Shown here piece after piece: positions 18,163 to 25,561 of a DNA stretch of 64,000 nt. Below the pieces are notes generated by a model. The model saw only the letters and a program-made list of their open reading frames with translations, was not told the origin of the DNA and searched no databases. Origin of the DNA: CBDFLD01 sp965249005 (lineage in GTDB: Bacteria > Acidobacteriota > UBA6911); assembly GCA_965249005.1 (NCBI GenBank), contig CBDFLD010000015.1, positions 248,001-312,000 of the forward strand, given 5' to 3'. The position numbers and the translations under genes were made by a program. Each line of letters starts with the position of its first letter. Position 1 is the first letter of the stretch.

Positions 18163-18543
18163 TCAACATTGCTCCCGCAACCATTTCAGATACTCGGGAT
18201 CGGATTTCGAGATCGCTACGGAAATGATCTCGGGCACGTCATAAGAATGAAGCCGTTTGATCTCGGCGCGCACCTTCTCGAAATTTTCTTGCCTTGTTTT
18301 GATCAGAAGCATGAACTCGGACTCGTCGCAAACTTTTCCTTCCCAACAGTAAATGGAACGAACTTGAGGAAGGATATTGACACAGCCCGCCGTGCGGCCG
18401 TCGACAAGTGTCAACGCAATCTGGCGGGCCAACTCCAACGTATCGGCAGTCGTCACCATCAGAATCGGTTTTGACCGATTGTTGCCAGCAGACATCATTG
18501 GTACCGCGTGCTCTGCGATTTCTTGGAAATGTGCAGCCCTCAA
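18163..18543 (-). CDS. cutA: CutA1-family divalent-ion tolerance protein
   Basis: The 126-residue frame contains the compact trimeric CutA1 ferredoxin-like fold: ILMVTTADTLELARQIALTLVDGRTAGCVNI, SIYCWEGKVCDESEFMLLIKT and HSYDVPEIISVAI. The protein was named for copper tolerance, but its biochemical role remains unsettled. Family members usually begin close to the first beta strand, so Met16 or Met17 (near 18498) may be the true start. It converges on the enoyl-CoA hydratase gene. Confidence 0.92.
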   Translation of the reverse strand: MRAAHFQEIAEHAVPMMSAGNNRSKPILMVTTADTLELARQIALTLVDGRTAGCVNILPQVRSIYCWEGKVCDESEFMLLIKTRQENFEKVRAEIKRLHSYDVPEIISVAISKSDPEYLKWLREQC

Positions 18544-18625
18544 GTCAACGTTTGCTTTGGCCCGGGGCGTCGAGTATACTCATGCGCGTTTTAAGGAGTC
18601 CATTCACCTACCTTACGGCGGCACT

Positions 18626-18958
18626 ATGATACAGCAATACTGGAGTGTGCTTTGCCGTCACCGTGAGCTTCACTACATCCTGCTGATCATTCTCGTTTTC
18701 GCCGTGGGCGCCCTGAGTATTTGGGGGCCCGGGGGTTACCTCGACGTGAAGCGGGCTCAACTTGACCTCTACGGACTACGGTCCCAGGTGCGAGACTTGA
18801 ATCGGAGCAACGAAGTCAAGATGAATCGCATTCGCGCGTTACGAGACAGCAAAGACACACTGGAAGAGTACGCCCGGGACAAGGGGTACGCCAGAAAAGA
18901 CGAGATCATTCTGCACCTGCCGTCGCAAGACGCTCCAGACACCAACTCCGGCCGATAG
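18626..18958 (+). CDS. ftsB: FtsB/DivIC septum formation initiator protein
   Basis: A 110-residue bitopic protein. A cytoplasmic start (MIQQYWSVLCRHRELH) is followed by a membrane helix (YILLIILVFAVGALSIWGPG) and a periplasmic coiled coil (LDLYGLRSQVRDLNRSNEVK), ending in the family motif of a Tyr/Ala-Arg-rich segment (EEYARDKGYARKDEIILHL). FtsB/DivIC bridges FtsL and FtsQ in the divisome. The reading frame is open further upstream, but ATG 18626 places the membrane helix at the usual distance from the N terminus. Confidence 0.85.
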   Translation: MIQQYWSVLCRHRELHYILLIILVFAVGALSIWGPGGYLDVKRAQLDLYGLRSQVRDLNRSNEVKMNRIRALRDSKDTLEEYARDKGYARKDEIILHLPSQDAPDTNSGR

Positions 18959-18967
18959 GCGGGCCCT

Positions 18968-20242
18968 CTAGCGGGACCATACCACACGGCCTCCCACGAT
19001 CGTCATCACAGGCCCTCCTTTGAGCTTCCAGCCTTCAAAGGGCGTGTTCCGGCTTCTAGAGGCAAACGCGCGACTTTGCACTTCCCACTGCCATTCCGGA
19101 TCGATAACGGTAATATCCGCCTTGGACCCTCTGTGTAGCGTTCCGCGATCGAGGTTGAGGATCTTCGCAGGGTTCGTGGACAGGGTGCGCACCATACGAT
19201 CGAGGGTGATCTTGCCCGATTGAACCAGCCGGTCCAGCATGAGCCCTACAGCTGTTTCGAGACCGACGACACCGAACGGAGCTTGATCGAACTCGATCAT
19301 CTTGTCATTGATATTATGGGGGGCATGGTCCGTAGCAATCGCATCAATAACCCCGGAGTTTAAACCACGAATAAGAGCGTTGACATCCGCGTGAGACCGC
19401 AGCGGTGGACTCATCTTCAGATTCGTATCGTAGTTCACGGTCTCCGCATCGGTAAGCAACAAGTGATGCGGGGCAACTTCGCACGTAACGCGCAGTCTTT
19501 CTCTCTTTGCGCGTTTTACGATCTCCAGGGATTCCTTGGTCGATAAATGGGCGATATGAACGTGCGCCGTCGTCTGTCGCGCCAAGATGACGTCGCGGGC
19601 GACGTGAATCTCTTCGGCAGCCGGATTCATTCCCCTGAGTCCCAGCAAAGTGGAGTAGTAGCCTTCATTCATGCAACCATCGGCCGCTAGGTCCAAGTCT
19701 TGGCAATGATCGATGACGGGCAACCCGAAATTCGAAGAGTATTCCATTGCTCGGCGCATTATCTGGTTGTTCTGAACGGGGCGTCCATCGTCACTGATGC
19801 CGACGATTCCGGCGCGGTGCATCTCACCTATCTCGGCTAGCACTTCTCCGAGGCTGCCTTTCGTGATTGCACCGATCGGATAGACGGCTATTCGAGAGAC
19901 TTCCCGGGCTCTCTCGAGAATGAATGCTGTCACCGCCTCGCAGTCGTTCACCGGCTGGGTATTGGGCATGCACGCCACTCCGGTGAAACCACCTTTCATG
20001 GCTGCGGCCGCACCGCTTTCGATGGTTTCTGCATCTTCCCGACCGGGCTCACGCAGATGCACATGCATATCAATGAATCCGGGAGCGACGATCAGCCCTC
20101 GTGCGTCAATTTCCTTCTTACCCTTCTTGCGGATTCTACGAGCCAACTCCACGACTTGTCCGTTTTCGACGGCCAGATCCGCAATTCGATCCATCTTCTG
20201 AGACGGGTCTATGATTCTTCCCTGGCGCAGTATGAGCTGCAT
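18968..20242 (-). CDS. pyrC: Dihydroorotase
   Basis: A 424-residue class I amidohydrolase that closes carbamoyl-aspartate to dihydroorotate. Metal-site signatures are APGFIDMHVHLREPGREDAETI (HxH), the His of IAHLSTKESLEIV, and the Asp in AIATDHAPHN. GVVGLETAVGLMLD and the C-terminal beta domain complete the fold. It follows pyrB by 3 nt and ends the pyrRBC unit. A 19-nt sequence in its last codons (18971-18989) nearly repeats the pyrR promoter region. Confidence 0.96.
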   Translation of the reverse strand: MQLILRQGRIIDPSQKMDRIADLAVENGQVVELARRIRKKGKKEIDARGLIVAPGFIDMHVHLREPGREDAETIESGAAAAMKGGFTGVACMPNTQPVNDCEAVTAFILERAREVSRIAVYPIGAITKGSLGEVLAEIGEMHRAGIVGISDDGRPVQNNQIMRRAMEYSSNFGLPVIDHCQDLDLAADGCMNEGYYSTLLGLRGMNPAAEEIHVARDVILARQTTAHVHIAHLSTKESLEIVKRAKRERLRVTCEVAPHHLLLTDAETVNYDTNLKMSPPLRSHADVNALIRGLNSGVIDAIATDHAPHNINDKMIEFDQAPFGVVGLETAVGLMLDRLVQSGKITLDRMVRTLSTNPAKILNLDRGTLHRGSKADITVIDPEWQWEVQSRAFASRSRNTPFEGWKLKGGPVMTIVGGRVVWSR

Positions 20243-20245
20243 AGA

Positions 20246-21202
20246 TCAACGCTGCTTTCTTCGACGTCTGGGCTTGAGTCCTGCCTTGCCGCCGAGGAGA
20301 TACAGGATTGCCATTCGCACAGCGACTCCGTTGGCCACCTGATCCAAAATGACAGAGAAGGGACCGTCCGCAACCGAAGAGTCTATTTCCACTCCGCGAT
20401 TCATGGGACCGGGATGCATGACTATCGTGTCCTTCTTTGTTGCTTTCATGCGTTCCATGGTCAATCCGTAGAAATTGAAATATTCTCTTGTCGTCGGCAC
20501 GAAGCCCTCGTTCTGCCGTTCCTTTTGTACTCGGAGCATCATAACGACATCGGCTCCATCCAGCGCTGCATCAATGTGTCCCGTAGTCCGCGCACCCAGT
20601 TTTTCGTACTCCCAGGGAATCAACGTCGTCGGGCCACAGGTCCAAACCTCCGCGCCCATCTTCTTGAACAACATCGTATCGGACCGGGCAACCCGGCTAT
20701 GCATGATATCCCCAATGATCGCTATTTTCAGGCCTTCCATCCGCCCCTTGGACTCGCGAACGGTCAGGGCGTCGAGAAGCGCTTGGGTCGGATGCTCGTG
20801 CATCCCGTCTCCTGCATTGACGATCGACGCTTGGCACGCCCGACTCAGCAAATGCGAGGATCCCGCGGAGGGGTGCCGAATCACGATGATATCTGGAGCC
20901 ATGGCCTCGAGATTATGAGCCGTGTCCAGGAGCGTTTCCCCCTTGGATACACTACTCATGGGTGCCGTGAAGTTCACGATGTCGGCGCTCAGACGTTTTT
21001 CGGCAAGTTCGAAGGAAGATCGAGTCCGGGTCGACGGTTCGAAGAACAAGTTAATGACGGTCTTGCCACGCAGGGTCGGGACCTTCTTGACGGGACGAGT
21101 CGCAATCTCCTTGAAAGCGCTCGCCGTATCTAATACAAGGCGAATATCTTCGACGGAAAGCTGCTCGATGCCGAGGAGATCTTTGTGGCTGAGTGAGGAC
21201 AT
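20246..21202 (-). CDS. pyrB: Aspartate carbamoyltransferase catalytic subunit
   Basis: A 318-residue transcarbamoylase. It has the carbamoyl-phosphate site FEPSTRTRSSFELAEKRLS, the DGMHEHPTQALLD motif and a C-terminal MHPGPMNRGVEID, diagnostic for aspartate rather than ornithine transcarbamoylase. A basic tail (GLKPRRRRKQR) is unusual but short. No pyrI regulatory subunit is present, so control is more likely through PyrR. It is packed between pyrR and pyrC with gaps of 3 nt. Confidence 0.96.
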   Translation of the reverse strand: MSSLSHKDLLGIEQLSVEDIRLVLDTASAFKEIATRPVKKVPTLRGKTVINLFFEPSTRTRSSFELAEKRLSADIVNFTAPMSSVSKGETLLDTAHNLEAMAPDIIVIRHPSAGSSHLLSRACQASIVNAGDGMHEHPTQALLDALTVRESKGRMEGLKIAIIGDIMHSRVARSDTMLFKKMGAEVWTCGPTTLIPWEYEKLGARTTGHIDAALDGADVVMMLRVQKERQNEGFVPTTREYFNFYGLTMERMKATKKDTIVMHPGPMNRGVEIDSSVADGPFSVILDQVANGVAVRMAILYLLGGKAGLKPRRRRKQR

Positions 21203-21205
21203 GTA

Positions 21206-21757
21206 CTAATCAGGTCTCTTGACAAGGACGACACGCTCCTCCTTGTCCTCTTCATGCACTCGGACTTCGACGATCTCATCCTCTGTCGTCTGCACCAGCT
21301 TTCCGACATAGTCGGCCTGGATAGGGAACTCCCGGTGCCCGCGATCGATGAGAACGGCCAATAGCACCCGGTTGGGTCGACCCAGATCGACGAGTCCGTC
21401 GAGTGCAGACCGAATCGTGCGCCCGGTGTAGAGTACGTCGTCGACCAGAACCAGGTTCATTTCGTTGATATCAAACTCGATGATGGTCTGGCGCAACAAT
21501 GGCCGCGCCCCGATGGTCGTCAGATCGTCTCGGTACAGCGTAATATCCAAAACACCAAAAGGAATGGAGCGTTTGAGAGTGGCTTCCACTTTAGTGGAAA
21601 TCCTTTGGGCGAGAGGTACTCCTCTCCGGCGAATGCCAATGATCCCAAAATCACCGCGATGACTGAGTTCCTCGATGATCTCGGCCGCGATCCGAGTGAG
21701 GCTCAGATCCATCTCTGCCGCGGTCATTATGAGCTTGCCATCGGACTTTCGTGTCAT
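21206..21757 (-). CDS. pyrR: PyrR regulator / uracil phosphoribosyltransferase
   Basis: A 183-residue PRTase-fold protein. The PRPP motif is LVLVDDVLYTGRTIRSALD, with IGIRRRGVPLAQRI at the substrate loop and GHREFPIQADYVGK near the C terminus. In Gram-positives PyrR binds pyr mRNA to promote attenuation and has weak UPRTase activity. No obvious PyrR-binding anti-anti-terminator hairpin is seen in the short leader, so regulation here may differ. It is the first gene of the leftward pyr unit. Confidence 0.94.
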   Translation of the reverse strand: MTRKSDGKLIMTAAEMDLSLTRIAAEIIEELSHRGDFGIIGIRRRGVPLAQRISTKVEATLKRSIPFGVLDITLYRDDLTTIGARPLLRQTIIEFDINEMNLVLVDDVLYTGRTIRSALDGLVDLGRPNRVLLAVLIDRGHREFPIQADYVGKLVQTTEDEIVEVRVHEEDKEERVVLVKRPD

Positions 21758-21805
21758 TCTTCTTTAGATCGGGATTCTCGTCTTAGGATATTCAGAAGCC
21801 GCGGG

Positions 21806-21856
21806 ATCATACCACACGGAAAAATCCGTTGCAAAGCGAGATCCAGAATCTATACT
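21806..21856. promoter_or_regulatory. Divergent pyr promoters sharing one -35 hexamer
   Basis: The palindromic TTGCAA at 21829-21834 can act as -35 on both strands. Rightward it is followed after 16 nt by TATACT (21851-21856); leftward, after 17 nt, by TATGAT (complement of 21806-21811). The hairpin-forming ACGGA-AAAA-TCCGT (21816-21829) overlaps the leftward spacer. The rightward start point would fall about 21863, at or next to the pyrK ATG, implying a very short or absent leader. Predicted from sequence only. Confidence 0.55.
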
Positions 21857-21864
21857 GGGCCGAA

Positions 21865-22704
21865 ATGCTCGACAGAAAGGTCAAAGTCAATGGGATCCAA
21901 GATCTCGGGGCCCGTAACTATTTACTCACCTTGAAGGCAACCGAACAGGCTCGTTTGACACGCCCGGGCCAGTTCGTCATGATCAAGTGTTCCCCGGTTG
22001 TTACGGAGGAACCCTTGCTACGGCGCCCATTTAGCGTCTTCCAACTCCAGCGCAACCCAAAGTCGGGACGATTATCGGGCCTTGAAGTCCTGGTGAAGGA
22101 TGTTGGTTCCGGCACTCACAAGCTGGCTCGAATGCGGCGAGGAGAGTACCTTGATGTACTGGGACCCCAGGGGCGCCCGTTCGAGCTCTCCCCTGATGCG
22201 CGTATGGATATTCGCCTGGCTTGCCTCGTCGCGGGAGGAGTGGGAATCGCGGCCTTGTTTCTCTTGGCGCAAGAACTCCTGAAAAAGAAGATCACGCCAG
22301 TTCTGATCTACGGGGGTCGGAGCTCCACCGATCTCGTCCTGCGCGAACAGTTCGAGGGTCTAGGCATCCAGACGTTTTATGCAACGGAAGACGGTTCCTT
22401 GGGGGAAACCGGACTGGTAACAGCAATGCTTGATCGGTTCCTTCGTCCGATCGGCAAAGAGAAGGTGAAGATCTACTCATGCGGCCCCTGGCGTATGATG
22501 CAAGCAACGCATGAGATCGCAACCAGATACAAAATCCCTTGCGAGGTAAGTCTAGAAGCACGGATGGGGTGTTCCCTCGGCGCCTGCATGGGATGCGTGG
22601 TACATGGCTGGGAACCTTCAGGCGAGGAGCAGTACTTCAGGGTCTGTACTGAGGGTGCCGTCATGAACAGCCAGAATGTCGACTGGACAGTACCCCCGCT
22701 ATGA
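21865..22704 (+). CDS. pyrK: Dihydroorotate dehydrogenase electron-transfer subunit
   Basis: The ferredoxin-reductase-like partner of class 1B PyrD, passing electrons to NAD+. It has the FAD-binding RPGQFVMIKCSP and EEPLLRRPFSVF, the NAD site LACLVAGGVGIAALF, and a C-terminal [2Fe-2S] cluster with four Cys in MGCSLGACMGCVVHGW and RVCTEGAVM. A TTG at 21829 would add 12 residues, but it overlaps the predicted -35; the ATG at 21865 fits the family better. Overlaps pyrD by 4 nt. Confidence 0.95.
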   Translation: MLDRKVKVNGIQDLGARNYLLTLKATEQARLTRPGQFVMIKCSPVVTEEPLLRRPFSVFQLQRNPKSGRLSGLEVLVKDVGSGTHKLARMRRGEYLDVLGPQGRPFELSPDARMDIRLACLVAGGVGIAALFLLAQELLKKKITPVLIYGGRSSTDLVLREQFEGLGIQTFYATEDGSLGETGLVTAMLDRFLRPIGKEKVKIYSCGPWRMMQATHEIATRYKIPCEVSLEARMGCSLGACMGCVVHGWEPSGEEQYFRVCTEGAVMNSQNVDWTVPPL

Positions 22705-23645
22705 GGACATCTCGCTCTGGAGTTTCGCATCCAATGAACATGTCCGTTGAAATTGCGGGAGTTCGCTTCAAGAATCCCGTCATGACTGCAAGCGGCACGT
22801 TCGCCTATGGATTGGAATTCGCACATCTAATGGATCTGTCCTCCATCGGGGGCATTGTCGTCAAGGGCATCTCCATGAAGCCGATCAAGGGCAATCCTCC
22901 ACCTCGAATCTACGAGACTCCCTCAGGAATGCTCAATTCCATCGGATGGCACAACATTGGCGCTACTGAGTTCGTTACCCAAAAACTGCCAGGCCTGAGA
23001 ACCTATGATACGAATGTTATCGTCAACATAGTTGGCTTCAACTTGTCCGACTACATAGAAGTTGCCCAGTTCTTCAACGATTGCCCCGGAATCTCAGCCT
23101 TGGAACTCAACATCTCCTGCCCTAACGTCGACGAGGGAGGGTTCCACTTCAACAAGGATCCAAGGGACACGTACAAGGTAACCCAGGCGACAAAGCAGGC
23201 CTCGAGACGCCTCCCCGTCTGGGTCAAACTATCACCCAACGTCACCGATATTCGCGAGTTTGCGAAAGCGTGTGAAGACGCCGGTGCCGATGCACTGTCG
23301 GTGGTCAATACCTTTGTCGGAATGGCTGTGGATATCGAAGGACGCCGGCCACGGTTGAAGTACGTAACCGGAGGGCTCTCTGGGCCAGCCATAAAGCCCT
23401 TGGCCCTGCACATGGTTTGGGAAGCTTCTCGCCAGGTCCGAATACCGGTCATCGGAATGGGAGGAATCTGCACAACGGAGGACGCTTTGGAATTCATCAT
23501 CGCCGGCGCGAGTGCCGTTCAGATAGGCACCGCAAACTTCTACAAGCCCGCGGCCTCTCAGGAAATTGCCGCGGGGATTCGGGAATTCTGTCTAAGTCGG
23601 AGCATCAACGACGTCAATCAGCTAGTTGGGAGCCTTCGGGTATGA
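22701..23645 (+). CDS. pyrD: Dihydroorotate dehydrogenase, class 1B catalytic subunit
   Basis: A 314-residue FMN TIM-barrel enzyme that oxidises dihydroorotate to orotate. Signatures are FKNPVMTASGTFAYGLE, ALELNISCPNVDEGG (with the catalytic Cys), VWVKLSPNVTDI, YVTGGLSGPAIKPLAL and PVIGMGGICTTEDALEFI. With pyrK beside it, this is the NAD-dependent 1B form rather than the quinone-linked class 2 enzyme. Start codons at 22701, 22734 and 22740 are possible; the first overlaps the pyrK stop (ATGA). Confidence 0.96.
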   Translation: MRTSRSGVSHPMNMSVEIAGVRFKNPVMTASGTFAYGLEFAHLMDLSSIGGIVVKGISMKPIKGNPPPRIYETPSGMLNSIGWHNIGATEFVTQKLPGLRTYDTNVIVNIVGFNLSDYIEVAQFFNDCPGISALELNISCPNVDEGGFHFNKDPRDTYKVTQATKQASRRLPVWVKLSPNVTDIREFAKACEDAGADALSVVNTFVGMAVDIEGRRPRLKYVTGGLSGPAIKPLALHMVWEASRQVRIPVIGMGGICTTEDALEFIIAGASAVQIGTANFYKPAASQEIAAGIREFCLSRSINDVNQLVGSLRV

Positions 23646-24349
23646 AGGACGCTCGATCCTTTCTGATCGTCGCTTTGGATGTACCGGACAAGGCCACAGC
23701 ATGGTCTATGATCGACCGCCTCTCGGGGCACGTCGGGTTGTTCAAGATCGGATTTCAGCTTTTTGTGCAGGAAGGTCCGGACCTAGTTCGGTCATTGGTC
23801 GAGAGGGGAGAGAGGGTTTTCTTGGATCTCAAGCTTCACGACATCCCGAATACGGTCGGACGCGCGGTGCAGTCAGCATCACAGCTCGGGATACACATGC
23901 TGACGATCCATGCGGCCGGTGGCCGTCCCATGATTGAAAGCGCTCTTGAAGCTGCAGCGGCGGCGCCGGTCCCGTTGACACTGGTAGGAGTTACTGCGCT
24001 GACGAGTCTCTCCGAGCCGGAGTTACGCGAAATCGGCATCGAGGGCACCGTCGCAGATTGGGTAGAGAAGCTTGCCGACGTGGCGGTAGGTTCAGGACTC
24101 TCTGCCCTAGTTGCGTCGACACACGAATGCCCAACCCTGAGGCGACGGTACGGAAAGGACTTGACCCTGGTTGTCCCCGGAATACGTCCAAAACGGATGC
24201 AAGACGATCAAGCGCGAGTTGCCACCCCGGCGGATGCTGTTCGCCAGGGGGCAGACTATCTTGTCGTCGGACGCCCGATCCTCCAAGCGCGAGATCCACG
24301 TGCGGCAGCGGACAGTATCGTGGGAGAGCTAGGACCGATCGACCGGTGA
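23642..24349 (+). CDS. pyrF: Orotidine 5'-phosphate decarboxylase
   Basis: A 235-residue TIM-barrel enzyme that makes UMP. The catalytic DxKxxD cluster is VFLDLKLHDIPNTV, with IVALDVPDK at the N terminus and LVVPGIRPK then YLVVGRPI in the phosphate-binding loops. The ATG overlaps the pyrD stop by 4 nt, completing a tightly coupled pyrK-pyrD-pyrF unit. pyrE and carAB are not in the window. Confidence 0.96.
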   Translation: MKDARSFLIVALDVPDKATAWSMIDRLSGHVGLFKIGFQLFVQEGPDLVRSLVERGERVFLDLKLHDIPNTVGRAVQSASQLGIHMLTIHAAGGRPMIESALEAAAAAPVPLTLVGVTALTSLSEPELREIGIEGTVADWVEKLADVAVGSGLSALVASTHECPTLRRRYGKDLTLVVPGIRPKRMQDDQARVATPADAVRQGADYLVVGRPILQARDPRAAADSIVGELGPIDR

Positions 24350-24406
24350 GCGTCGTTTGGGAATACGCCGGGAAGTCCTTTTCAGGCCGAACACGCCGCA
24401 ACAACC

Positions 24407-24973
24407 TCAGAACACGAATCTTCGAGCTCGATATCTGCGCAAGATTCGGCTCGCGTATCGCGCCGTACTCGGATAATCCACATAGGATAGGGAAAAGGAC
24501 TCCAGCGAGGCACGCCCAGGCACTACTTGCGCTTGGACTAGTTCCAGCCAGTGATCCGTGCGGGTCTCCCCAGCATTATATCGCAGCAGAGCGAATAGCT
24601 CCGGTGCTGGCGAATCTGCGTATCGAACCAAAGATTGCTTGAAGTACCACGTGCCAATCTCCACATTCAGCGCAGGTTCCAGAATGCGTTCTTCCCAAAA
24701 AGGCAACAACCCTCGGCTTCTAGCAAAATCATTGGCGACGCCGACGGATACCTGCATGAGCCCAAGTTCTCCATGCGACCCTTTGATATTGGGACGAAAC
24801 CAGCTCTCCTCGTAAATGATCGCTTTGATAAGATAAAAGTCGACACCATAGCGCGCTGCGGACCGCGCGATATCATGATCGAATAGACCGGCCCGGTGGT
24901 GAAGCCACCCCACCGGAACCAAAATCAACAACGACGCAACCAGAATGATGATCAGCAAAACGCGAAGCATCAT
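24407..24973 (-). CDS. Membrane-anchored lytic transglycosylase (SLT family)
   Basis: A 188-residue protein with an N-terminal membrane anchor (LLIIILVASLLILVPVGWL). The goose-lysozyme-like SLT domain follows: IKAIIYEESWFRPN holds the catalytic Glu, then GSHGELGLMQVSVGVAND, and LLRYNAGETRTDHWLE. It cleaves peptidoglycan glycan strands in the periplasm. Its ATG originally overlapped the end of the upstream phosphatase gene (see IS200 entry); the insertion now separates the two. Confidence 0.9.
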   Translation of the reverse strand: MMLRVLLIIILVASLLILVPVGWLHHRAGLFDHDIARSAARYGVDFYLIKAIIYEESWFRPNIKGSHGELGLMQVSVGVANDFARSRGLLPFWEERILEPALNVEIGTWYFKQSLVRYADSPAPELFALLRYNAGETRTDHWLELVQAQVVPGRASLESFSLSYVDYPSTARYASRILRRYRARRFVF

Positions 24974-25003
24974 CTACCCTCGTGAACCTTGAGGAGTGAA
25001 TTA

Positions 25004-25561
25004 CCCTCGCCTGAAGGCGAGGGCTTCGGTCGTCGGCTGAAGCCGACTAAAGGCCTCGCCTCATAGAATGGCCTATTCCGTTATCTTAAAGTCCCGGTCC
25101 TCCTGGGGCTCGACACCTTGTTGCTCAATGTACTGCTTGATCACTTCGTCCGTCACATTTCCTGTCGTACACACAAAGTACCCTCGTGCCCACAGGTGCC
25201 GGCCCCAGAACTCCCTTTGCACCGACCTATATTCCCTTATTAGATGGTGACTGCTCTTCCCCTTCACGGCCTGCATGATTCGGCTCGGCGACACCTGCGG
25301 CGGCATGCTCAACATCAAGTGCACATGATCTGGACTCACATTCCCTTTCACAATCACCACATCCTCAGATGCACAGATCTCTCGGATCAGCTCTCTTGTC
25401 CTTCTGGCTATGTCCCCCTTCAGGACCGGCTTGCGGTACTTCGTGATAAACACAAAGTGATATTGCAGCTCATAGACTGTGTGCGATCCTTTCCGGTATC
25501 TCGGCATGCATCATTGTACCGCAAGCCTCCTAAAGGCTTCGCCTGAAGGCGAGGGATTTCA
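25004..25561 (-). mobile_element. IS200/IS605-type insertion sequence
   Basis: About 558 bp lying between two copies of ACCC (25003-25006 and 25561-25564). Both ends carry the palindrome CCTCGCCTGAAGGCGAGG or a close variant, the kind of subterminal hairpin that a Y1 transposase recognises. The right end has a second hairpin (GTCGGCTGAAGCCGAC). No tnpB is present, so it is IS200-like. Removing it restores a continuous reading frame from the phosphatase gene into the lytic transglycosylase start, so the ends are accurate to a few bases. Confidence 0.88.
25073..25507 (-). CDS. tnpA: IS200/IS605 family Y1 transposase TnpA
   Basis: A 144-residue HUH-type single-strand transposase. The metal-binding HUH is in VSPDHVHLMLSMPP, and the nucleophilic Tyr is in DEVIKQYIEQQ. 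Conserved ELQYHFVFITKYRKPVL opens the domain and GRHLWARGYFVCTTG lies before the last helix. All catalytic residues are intact, so the element may still move. Confidence 0.96.
   Translation of the reverse strand: MPRYRKGSHTVYELQYHFVFITKYRKPVLKGDIARRTRELIREICASEDVVIVKGNVSPDHVHLMLSMPPQVSPSRIMQAVKGKSSHHLIREYRSVQREFWGRHLWARGYFVCTTGNVTDEVIKQYIEQQGVEPQEDRDFKITE

Noticed and set aside
20057..21133. A 358-codon rightward frame across pyrC and pyrB
   Set aside because: Antisense shadow of two unmistakable pyrimidine genes.
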